This document shows positions 55,301 to 60,886 of a stretch of DNA of 64,000 nucleotides, piece by piece (the stretch's first letter is position 1; the number at the start of each line of letters is the position of its first letter). The stretch covers positions 186,001 to 250,000 of the forward strand of contig JBPOFM010000003.1 of the NCBI GenBank assembly GCA_051252455.1, in the 5' to 3' direction. The DNA is from JBPOFM01 sp051252455 (GTDB lineage: Bacteria > Bacteroidota > Bacteroidia > Flavobacteriales > Flavobacteriaceae). Below the pieces are notes generated by a model. The model was given only the letters and a program-made list of their open reading frames with translations. It was not told where the DNA came from and searched no databases. The position numbers and the translations under genes were made by a program.

Positions 55301-55425
55301 ATGATTTAAGGGTCAACAATGCTGGTGATATGAGTAATGGCATCACAACCATACAAAGTATGTATGCACCAGAGTTTACGAGTCATAGCGAAGGTGTACG
55401 CGTGTCGGTAGGCACGGATAAATAA
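49378..55425 (+). CDS. Bacterial alpha-2-macroglobulin with thioester motif
   Basis: The protein has 2015 residues from the ATG at 49378. An earlier in-frame ATG would place 38 non-signal residues ahead, and this start gives a clean signal peptide (MKYYISLVMIILFANFSQAQ). An N-terminal helical region (about 30-400) precedes macroglobulin beta domains; DRSIYRPGQVVYFKG is the MG2 signature. The bait-like middle region is followed by VRKNLQETAFFFPQL and a thioester domain with C-N-E-Q at 1471-1474 (Cys-Gln thioester) in YPYDCNEQTFSRYY. C-terminal beta domains follow. Such proteins trap attacking proteases in the periplasm. There is no T9SS tail and no lipobox. The penicillin-binding partner PbpC often seen next to such genes is absent. 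Confidence 0.92.
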   Translation: MKYYISLVMIILFANFSQAQTNDYADLWKKVQKFENEGLPKSALEVVNQIADQAKKDKNAPQQIKTLIYQSKYAMSLEEEAQLKVMADFKDAIANSEAPTKNVLQNMLATMYWQYFQQNRYQFYNRTNTSSDSKPDDFQTWDLQTLFDEIQLQFQNSLENSALLQQSRLVDYDAILLKANLSKLYRPTLFDLLAHNALAFYKSDESSITKPAYKFEIDSEAFLGDAETFAALNISSKDSTSLDLHALKLYQKLIAFHINDQEPFALADVDIARLKYISENAIFSNPEAKLLETLKASSIELQSHEVSALYNYEIALIYNQQGEEYKPKTNEENRWKKKEALEICDKVIQKYPNSVGAQKCASLKSQILQPSLQIVTENLLPTQQDALMKVTYENLEQIQFKIYTISRNQLEKFQDIYRQDEQLAFIKKLDVKTQFQSALKNESDYQEHASEIVLPPLENGNYLIYASTPDANDTFYAFKTIQVSTIALVNTSDASRELFQAIDRKNGKPLVNATVKIAYKTKYNGPTINDTKSTDSDGQFTFNKDVKRLIDLDIEVKHSGETAYFDDYYVNQYYKNSAKGIEKNAFLFTDRSIYRPGQVVYFKGIAMSTEDGKSEVTPTLKSKVVLYNVNREIIKELQVKTNDFGSVAGEFILPSDGLTGQFSIEFFAGVTASTSFSVEEYKRPKFETKFDPVTETFKVNDSVKVNGTALPYAGSNITDAKVVYRVTRNVQYPSWYFWYRPWYNSEPQEIAHGESTTNDKGEFEIIFKALPDESVDKESLPTFQYEVTADVTDINGETRSATTIVNVGYHALVASITIDNELDKTKKDYKLSIDTKNLNGEFVPATGTVKIYKLKAPNRVLRPRPWKAPDYRLMNEAEFKQKFPHLAYDDESNPETWEKGEMILDETFDTSKSKDIELGSIKKWASGQYIVLLESKDKFGQNVKAEAKTTLYNDDDKTLADNQLFSVTTDRNSYGSGENVVITFGSSAENVTVTVDVEKDQKVVNTFIIPLSNNKKTIAIPVTKDDLGGFAIHYSYAVFNSFQSGTEIIAVPYPKTDLEIETTTFRDKLQPGTDEKWSFKVKGPKGDQVSAELLASMYDMSLDQFQPHLWSFDPIYKPTYNSYSRRDARRSFGSGNFRMYNYLTSNVNFPYQQYDQLDWFGFYFGDGGRSYESRIMYKSSAPVQVSNMLVMEDSNEMNMVAEYSLGVSGGNMTATDTINSSYTEYSNNEKKESFENVQVRKNLQETAFFFPQLQTDAEGHVSFNFTTPEALTKWKLQLLAHTKTLESATTTLEAVTQKELMVIPNAPRFLRQGDQITIRTKIANLTDKSLSGQARLELTDAMSGKSIDAKLNNSDNVKSFSVDAKGNTQTSWNLTIPDDVNAVQYKIVAKAGGFSDGEQNALPVLTNRMLVTETVPMWIRSNETRTFTLDKLKTNTSTTLKHHKLTLEITSNPAWYAVQALPYLMEYPYDCNEQTFSRYYANALASHIANSNPRIQEVFNQWKNTDALLSNLEKNEELKSILIQETPWLRDAQSETEQKKRIALLFDMNKMNNELNSAKRKLQNNQMNNGAWPWFEGGRPNRFITQHIITGFGHLKQLNVSTDGDSQMIQNAISYLDAEFVQEYKDIRKYNKDVDLLKDHLSYTQLHYLYMRSFFPEIEKSKEVKTITEYYHSQIQKYWLSRPLYAKGLMALVSHRAKDHTMATKILKSLKETSITNDELGMYWKENKASWFWYQAPIETQALMIEAFGEIDNDIKTIDNLKIWLLKNKQTNSWSTTKSTTEAVYALLLQGSDWLSVTDAVEVLVGNQKIEPSKLENVKVEAGTGYYKTAWNTPEIRPEMADVTLTKKGDGIAWGALYWQYFEDLDKITSAETPLKLNKKLFLKTNTDKGEQISAVTSDTKLKVGDLVRVRIELRSDRDMEFIHMKDMRAAGFEPINVISTYKWQDGLGYYESTKDAATNFFFDYLPKGTYVFEYDLRVNNAGDMSNGITTIQSMYAPEFTSHSEGVRVSVGTDK

Positions 55426-55447
55426 ACAGTATTGATTCAAATATCAA

Positions 55448-55477
55448 AGACCTGTTAATTTTATAGTTAACAGGTCT
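55448..55477. terminator. Bidirectional intrinsic terminator
   Basis: Arms AGACCTGTTAA and TTAACAGGTCT (11 bp, perfect) with an 8-nt loop lie between the convergent alpha-2-macroglobulin and SDR genes. T-rich sequence follows on both sides (CTTCT on plus, TTTGATATTTG on minus). Confidence 0.75.
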
Positions 55478-55515
55478 CTTCTAAAAATTTAATGATCTAA
55501 AATGTCTAAAGCTTC

Positions 55516-56235
55516 TTATTTAGGCATCGTTGGTCGCACCTCTATTTTGCTCGGTAAGGTACGTTCGTTCATCTTTAATAAATCAACGACCAGCTCGCCG
55601 ATGTCTTCACTTTGTATTTTCCAAGCGTCGTTTTCATCAGGTTCGTTACCATTAAAATGTGTGGCTACCGAGCCAGGCATGATGGTACTGACTTTGATGT
55701 TGTGTTTTCTCAAATCTAACATCACGGATTGAGTGAACCCTGTGACGCCGAATTTACTCGCGTTATAGGCCGATCCTTTTTCAAAGAAATTGGTTCCTGC
55801 TAAACTGGAAATCGTGATGTAATACCCTTTTGACTTTTTAAGCGCATCGACACTAGCCTTTATAGAATTGAAAACGCCTGTCAGGTTAGTATCGATGGTT
55901 TCTTTCCATTGGTCGGCAGTCAAATCTTCGATGGAGGCGAAATGACCAAGTCCTGCATTTGCGATGACCACATCAAGTTGACCAAACATCTCTACCACTT
56001 GCTTCACTGCCTTTTCCTGGCTTCCTAATTCGCGTACATCGGCTTTGATCCCGTAGGCTTTGACACCAGAGGTTGTTGCTTTATCCAGCTCTTTCGATGC
56101 TTCGAGCGCTCTGTCTTCATCACGACTGGTAATGACTACTTTCATGCCTTCATTCATTAAACTTAATGCAATACCGTAACCGATACCACCTGTACCTCCT
56201 GTAATGAGGGCAACTTTATCCTTTAAATCTTTCAT
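55516..56235 (-). CDS. Short-chain dehydrogenase/reductase
   Basis: The classical SDR has 239 residues and is cytoplasmic. The Rossmann motif TGGTGGIGYG (13-22) and Arg after strand 2 (TSRDED) suggest NADP(H) preference. NAGLG is the strand-4 motif, and the catalytic Ser-Tyr-Lys set is in TISSLAG and YNASKFG. MPGSVATHF follows, as in carbonyl and 3-ketoacyl reductases. It lacks any domain that would fix the substrate. It is on the same strand as the LacI gene, 264 nt downstream of it, so it may or may not belong to the glucan locus. Confidence 0.9.
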   Translation of the reverse strand: MKDLKDKVALITGGTGGIGYGIALSLMNEGMKVVITSRDEDRALEASKELDKATTSGVKAYGIKADVRELGSQEKAVKQVVEMFGQLDVVIANAGLGHFASIEDLTADQWKETIDTNLTGVFNSIKASVDALKKSKGYYITISSLAGTNFFEKGSAYNASKFGVTGFTQSVMLDLRKHNIKVSTIMPGSVATHFNGNEPDENDAWKIQSEDIGELVVDLLKMNERTLPSKIEVRPTMPK

Positions 56236-56499
56236 GTTGTTTTGATTTTAGCTATTGACTTTTGGCCATAAGCTGTTTTAATTTTTTATAAAAACTAAAA
56301 TTAAGCAATACATTAATGATGCTTTGACCCAAATGGGTTAAAATTTTCACAAGATTCTGTGGCATATCTTTTACATGTGTATTAAATTGGGGACCTTACT
56401 CTCTTTTGAGTAGTTGGAACATACTATGGCGAACTGCGACTTTCAATGCAACGGGAGTCACTATTTTTAAAAATCAATAGTATGAAGAAATATATGAAA

Positions 56500-57507
56500 T
56501 TACTTTGTAGAATTTCTTAAAATCAAATTGGCTTTTATAGTTTTAATCTTGCTATCCATTTGACTACCTTTTTTTAGACGCTCCAACAATAAATCAACGG
56601 CAGCCTTACCGATGTCAACAGCATGCTGCGACACTGTAGATAGTTTTGGTTCTGTGAATGGTAAAACATTGTCGTCAGAAAAGCCAATAATGGAAAGATC
56701 TTTGGGTACATCAATGCCTTTTTTTAAGGCTTTGTGCAATGCCACGACACCTGTGGTGTTATCGATAGATATGATTCCATCGGTATTTGGGTTTTCATTG
56801 TATAAATTCTCGATGATATCTTCAATTGTATCCGAATTTCCGATATGGACGATAATGGGTTTGTTCTGGTAATTTTTTGCTTCTCCGAGAGCCTTCAAAT
56901 ACCCATTTACTCTCAATTTACCTACGCTCAATTCTTCAATGTTGCTCAATAGGACAATTTGTTTTCTACCTTCATTCAACAGATGTGTGGTTGCTTCATA
57001 AGCCGCACCAAAATCATCAATTATGACCTTATCACAATCCACTGTATCTGAAACCCTATCGAACATTACGACTGGTAAACTCTGTTGCAATACACTCTCA
57101 ATATGTTGTGTCTGATTATTGATTTGGGTTTCTTGAGCAATTGAAATGATGAAACCATCCACACTGCCATTCCCTAAAACTTCTAGGCTTTGCAATTCTT
57201 TAGTATAAGACTCATTACTGATGCAGATAATGATGTCGTAACCCTGTTTTGTTGCCTCCTCCTCTATTCCATACAAAACTTTTGCAAAGAAATGATTTAG
57301 AATATTAGGAATGATGACTCCCAATGTTCTGGTTTTATTGCTTTTAAGGCTTAAGGCCACTTTATTTGGCTGATAGTTGAGATGTTTTGCCAGAGCTTTG
57401 ACGCGCTCAATGGTTTCCTTGCTGATTTCATCGCTTTCGTGCAGAGCTTTAGATACTGTGGAGATAGAAACGTTGAGCTGTTCGGCGAGTTGTTTGAGCG
57501 TGACCAT
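56500..57507 (-). CDS. LacI-family transcriptional regulator
   Basis: The protein has 335 residues. The N-terminal helix-turn-helix is LKQLAEQLNVSISTVSKALH (4-23), with the hinge helix NKVALSLKSNKT. The periplasmic-binding-protein-like sensor domain (about 60-335) has TLGVIIPNILNHFFAKVLYG and DGIISIDNTTGVVALHKAL. It probably represses or activates the glucan genes next to it in answer to a sugar. In Bacteroidota, glycan loci are more often run by SusR or hybrid two-component regulators, but LacI types are common in marine laminarin loci. An operator was not identified with confidence. Confidence 0.92.
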   Translation of the reverse strand: MVTLKQLAEQLNVSISTVSKALHESDEISKETIERVKALAKHLNYQPNKVALSLKSNKTRTLGVIIPNILNHFFAKVLYGIEEEATKQGYDIIICISNESYTKELQSLEVLGNGSVDGFIISIAQETQINNQTQHIESVLQQSLPVVMFDRVSDTVDCDKVIIDDFGAAYEATTHLLNEGRKQIVLLSNIEELSVGKLRVNGYLKALGEAKNYQNKPIIVHIGNSDTIEDIIENLYNENPNTDGIISIDNTTGVVALHKALKKGIDVPKDLSIIGFSDDNVLPFTEPKLSTVSQHAVDIGKAAVDLLLERLKKGSQMDSKIKTIKANLILRNSTK

Positions 57508-57636
57508 AGGTTTAAAAACAATAAAGTGAGCAAGTATAAAAGTACATCGTTTATTTTGAATATAAAAAGAGTGGTTGGCTTTTATTAAGAAGTGGCTATT
57601 TGTTGAATTATTAAATTACTTAAATGAGTAAATAAT

Positions 57637-57666
57637 AAAGAGTGTCATTTTTCAATGACACTCTTT
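57637..57666 (-). terminator. Intrinsic terminator of the triple-module gene
   Basis: Arms AAAGAGTGTCATT and AATGACACTCTTT (13 bp, perfect) enclose a 4-nt loop, 21 nt beyond the stop at 57687. On the minus strand TATTATTTA follows. It shares AAAG(A/G)GTGTCATT with the hairpin at 60055. Confidence 0.8.
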
Positions 57667-57686
57667 CATTTAGAATCAAAAGGCGA

Positions 57687-59441
57687 TCAATTTTTAACCA
57701 ATCGAATCGTTTGGCTTGCATTATTAGTAGTCACTCTGGCAATATACATACCACTTTGAAGTGACGAAGCATCAATGGATGTATTTAATGTATTGGGTGC
57801 TGCAGAAAGAATTTCCTTTCCTAATAGATTATAAACCTGTATTGAAGAAATCATACCCTTACTTTGAATGGTCCATTGACTATGTGTAGGATTTGGAAAT
57901 ATTTTAACTTCTGAATTTTTAAATTCGCTAACACTCAAAGCGGCTCCGAAAGAAACATCATCAAAATAATAGATTTTCTCGCCAGCCGTTGCACCATCAG
58001 TTCCAAAATTAAAAAAGATGGAAGCCATATCAAAGGTGTAACTAACATCAAGAGCAGCCGTACCAGGTGCTTCATTACTAAAATCAAATTCAACATATTC
58101 CCAAGTCATAGCCGTAGTCGTCACAGATTCTGTTTCACAAGAACGTGTTGGGTCTGTACGGTCTTCCACTTTTAAACGCACTGGGATATTGGCATCTGGA
58201 GACCAAACGCGTACGTACATTTTTGTATCTGTGGTCGTAAAAGGAATATCTGTTGCAAAACCTGCAGGCGTGGACATGGTTGTACCAGCCCATAATGCAG
58301 CACCTCCTGTTTTGATAGTTTGAATGACCATATTGGTTGCATCGGTTGGGTCGACGACCAATGATGATGCATTACCTCCAAAATCTGTTACCGTATAATT
58401 TGTCGTATCGCCTTCAAAATTGATTGGAATATCAATTTGTGAGAGTCCGCCAGATAGATCAATTTGCTCTATATCATCAAAAAGAAATGTAGACGCAGCT
58501 GTACCATTTCCAACATTGCCAAAATCGAACATAAATACGATGTTATTAAAACTAGCGGGTTGGCCTGTGAAATCCCATGTTATAGTTTCCCATTCGCCTG
58601 TTACTGTTGTCAGTCTGTCCAATTCTGTCTGGCCAGTTCCTTCTAGCTTCATTTTAACAGTGGTCCCAACAGGTGCCGATGTGAATACCTTCATGGAAAT
58701 ACCTCCAAGCGTTGAAAAGTCGAGATTGCTACCTACAACTAATTTACTTCCTGCCCAAACCTGTCCGCCATCTCTCACAATTTGTGCTACCATTCCACTC
58801 GTGTTTGGCGCCACTGATTGTGGATTGGCTACGACTGAAGCTGTAGCTCCATCAAAATCAATAAAATCATCCGTCAAAGGTTCTGTTTCGAAATCTATAG
58901 GTAAGGCTAAAGCACCACCAGTACTTCCATCGTCATATAAGGTAATGTCATCAAAATAATACGTGAAATTTGCCGAGCCATCGCCCATGATGCCTAAATC
59001 AAAAATAACCACCACTTTATCATAAGTGTTTGCAGGAATGGCAGAAAAATCGAAAGTGACTGTTTCCCATGTATTCATCATGGTCATGGTGACTTCTCTT
59101 TCGTATTGAATGGCTCCGTTGGTAGAGTTTTCCACCTTCATCAATACTTTAGTATCGGCCTTGACTGAATACACTTTCATAGAAAAAGTATTGTTCGCAA
59201 TAAAGTCCATTGCTGAACTTAAACCCAAGGAACTTCCTCCATAAACTTCTCCTGCGTTCTTTACCATTTGTCCCACATTTGCAGAATTGTTGTCAGCATT
59301 GTTTTGCGGGTTCGCAATGGTTGTTACTACACCTCCTCCAAAATCGCCCCATGTGGTGGCGGTTTCAAAATCTAAAGGCAATGTTTGTGCATATCCAAAA
59401 GACACAGTCAAAAAGATAAGTAATAAAGTAGTTTTTTTCAT
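57687..59441 (-). CDS. T9SS type A-sorted protein with three carbohydrate-binding-like modules
   Basis: The protein has 584 residues. A signal peptide (about 1-18, ending GYAQ) is followed by three homologous beta-sandwich modules of about 155 residues (about 20-175, 180-335 and 340-500). Each opens LP(L/I)DFE or IPINFE, contains VV(A/D)NP and an aromatic WAG motif, then MKV or MYVRV, WE(T/Y), and closes FDFG..G....YFDDI. The T9SS type A tail (about 508-584: VKIFPNPTHSQWTIQSKGMI, SGMYIARVTTNN) targets it to the surface. No catalytic residues are visible, so I infer a glucan-binding protein that serves the neighbouring GH16 and GH3 enzymes. Similar modules are found fused to laminarinases. Sugar specificity is not shown. 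Confidence 0.8.
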   Translation of the reverse strand: MKKTTLLLIFLTVSFGYAQTLPLDFETATTWGDFGGGVVTTIANPQNNADNNSANVGQMVKNAGEVYGGSSLGLSSAMDFIANNTFSMKVYSVKADTKVLMKVENSTNGAIQYEREVTMTMMNTWETVTFDFSAIPANTYDKVVVIFDLGIMGDGSANFTYYFDDITLYDDGSTGGALALPIDFETEPLTDDFIDFDGATASVVANPQSVAPNTSGMVAQIVRDGGQVWAGSKLVVGSNLDFSTLGGISMKVFTSAPVGTTVKMKLEGTGQTELDRLTTVTGEWETITWDFTGQPASFNNIVFMFDFGNVGNGTAASTFLFDDIEQIDLSGGLSQIDIPINFEGDTTNYTVTDFGGNASSLVVDPTDATNMVIQTIKTGGAALWAGTTMSTPAGFATDIPFTTTDTKMYVRVWSPDANIPVRLKVEDRTDPTRSCETESVTTTAMTWEYVEFDFSNEAPGTAALDVSYTFDMASIFFNFGTDGATAGEKIYYFDDVSFGAALSVSEFKNSEVKIFPNPTHSQWTIQSKGMISSIQVYNLLGKEILSAAPNTLNTSIDASSLQSGMYIARVTTNNASQTIRLVKN

Positions 59442-59478
59442 AATGGATTATATTAATTAATATTCGTTTCTATTTGAA

Positions 59479-59512
59479 TAAAGTTAATTCAATCCATTGA
59501 GTATTTTTCAAA
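59479..59512 (-). promoter_or_regulatory. Candidate promoter of the triple-module gene
   Basis: On the minus strand TTTG (59512-59509), 22 nt, then TAACTTTA (59486-59479), one mismatch from TAnnTTTG. It lies 38 nt upstream of the ATG. Confidence 0.4.
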
Positions 59513-59580
59513 ACACCCATACAAAATACATACATCGTAAAAATAATGTTCTTTATTTGAAAATTTGCTAAATATTGTTC

Positions 59581-59715
59581 TTAAAAATTGTTGAAGACGT
59601 GTGTCACCAAATTCACGAACTCATGTTCAAGAGTCATAATTCTTTGCGCGTGTAGTGCTTTTGTATGGGTGCTTTTATCAACTTTAGTAATTTTGCGATT
59701 TGATTGTATTGGCAT
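59581..59715 (-). CDS. Possible 44-residue small protein
   Basis: An ATG frame gives MPIQSNRKITKVDKSTH and ends in VNLVTHVFNNF. It is basic in the first half and helical in the second. It lies alone in the 690-bp gap of the glucan locus. I recognise no family, and a frame of this length arises by chance in AT-rich DNA, so this is only a candidate. Confidence 0.25.
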   Translation of the reverse strand: MPIQSNRKITKVDKSTHTKALHAQRIMTLEHEFVNLVTHVFNNF

Positions 59716-59826
59716 GTGAAGTATTTAACAGTCAATTCTTTATAAAAAAAAAAGCCGCACAGCATCAAAATATATTGGTGTAGGAACTAATATCTTAGAT
59801 TTCTCAAGGTCATTTCATCTGTAATG

Positions 59827-60066
59827 TCAGAATTTCAGCTTTTCATTCTTATCCCGTACTTCCCAATAAGCTCCAAATTGGTCCAGTCGTAGATGCCCAT
59901 CTTCAAACTTGTGTTTTAGCCATAGTTGATTAATTTTCTTATTTTCTCTTGGTTTTTATTCTTTTAAAATATGTGCCAAATCATGTATGTCATTTAAATT
60001 TTAAATTAGGTCAACTGTTCGGATTTCCATCATAATTTCTCTGCAATAATCGGCAAAGGGTGCCAT
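59827..60066 (-). pseudogene. Decayed gene with two in-frame stop codons
   Basis: One frame of 80 codons on the minus strand reads MAPFADYCREIMMEIRTVDLI, a TAA (60003-60001), NLNDIHDLAHILKE, a TAA (59958-59956), then a 42-residue stretch starting KPRENKKINQLWLKHKF and containing DQFGAYWEVRDKNEKLKF. The mixed hydrophobic, aromatic and charged content of the parts, all in one frame, looks like protein sequence broken by nonsense mutations. I could not name the family. The first codons overlap the hairpin at 60055, so the original start may lie elsewhere. Confidence 0.35.
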
Positions 60067-60086
60067 TATAATTAATGACACCCTTT
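60055..60086 (-). terminator. Terminator-like hairpin after the GH16/GH3/GH16 run
   Basis: Arms of 14 nt (AAAGGGTGCCATTA on plus, 60055-60068, and its partner 60073-60086) pair completely on the minus strand with one U-G pair and a 4-nt loop. Only a short T-run follows, so termination strength is uncertain. Confidence 0.65.
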
Positions 60087-60130
60087 ACATCTAACACAAA
60101 CTGGTTGACTACGGAATTTTTTTGATACTT

Positions 60131-60886
60131 TTAATTCTTATAAACCTTTACATAATCTACAATGAATTCTTGTGGAAAAATGGAGTCATCGACCTCTGGG
60201 CCGCCGAAGTTGCCTCCTATGGCTAAATTTAGTATGATGTAAAATGGCTGATCGAATGGCCATGTATTTTCGTCTTTGACTTCTGGTGAAAAGGTATATG
60301 TCAACTCATCATCAATAAAAAATTCGATGGCGTCTTTGGTCCAATTGGCTTTGTACACATGAAACCCCTCTTCAATATCTTCATGGGTTGAAATCTTTGT
60401 ATTTTTAGATTGTCCGTGACTGTCTTGGGTATGGAGGGTGGAATGAATTTCGTGCGGATTTTTGCCTACATATTCCATGATGTCGATTTCACCGGTTTTT
60501 GGCCAACCTACTTCTGAAATATTCGTTCCTAACATCCAAATGGCGGGCCAGATGCCTTGACCCACGGCTAATTTGGCTCTTACCTCGATGGTTCCGTATT
60601 GAAATTCGAACTTACCTTTTGTAGTAATTTTTGATGAATTATAAATACTATCTGTCTTCGTAGCGGTAATGACGAGATTTCCATCTTTTATAGTCGCATT
60701 ATCTTCGGTGTACAATTGACGTTCGTTATTGCCCCAACCACAATTAGGACAACCATCACCCAATTCGAAATTCCAATTGGATTCGTTTACTGATGTTCCA
60801 TCAAATTGCTCTTCGAATATCAGTTTTTGTGCGGTTAAATTCAAACAAAAAATAAATAGTACTATTACAAAGATTTGTTTTTTCAT
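60131..60886 (-). CDS. GH16 family endo-beta-1,3-glucanase (laminarinase)
   Basis: The protein has 251 residues with a signal peptide (about 1-19, ending LTAQ). It is a single compact GH16 domain. The catalytic motif EIDIME is at 133-138: Glu133 nucleophile and Glu138 acid/base. Upstream, GIWPAIWMLGTN and NCGWGNNERQLYTEDN are the substrate-cleft segments of laminarinase-type members. It ends in FIVDYVKVYKN as usual. It is expected to cut beta-1,3-glucan internally in the periplasm or outside. Its ATG overlaps the TGA of the GH3 gene by 4 nt (ATGA), so translation is coupled. There is no T9SS tail or lipobox. Confidence 0.93.
   Translation of the reverse strand: MKKQIFVIVLFIFCLNLTAQKLIFEEQFDGTSVNESNWNFELGDGCPNCGWGNNERQLYTEDNATIKDGNLVITATKTDSIYNSSKITTKGKFEFQYGTIEVRAKLAVGQGIWPAIWMLGTNISEVGWPKTGEIDIMEYVGKNPHEIHSTLHTQDSHGQSKNTKISTHEDIEEGFHVYKANWTKDAIEFFIDDELTYTFSPEVKDENTWPFDQPFYIILNLAIGGNFGGPEVDDSIFPQEFIVDYVKVYKN

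Noticed and set aside
56320..56345. ACCCAAATGGGT palindrome as LacI operator
   Set aside because: Arms of only 5 bp, placed between the SDR and LacI genes; too short to claim.
58420..58959. 179-residue plus-strand frame opposite the triple-module gene
   Set aside because: Antisense shadow; sequence is low in complexity and has no domain.
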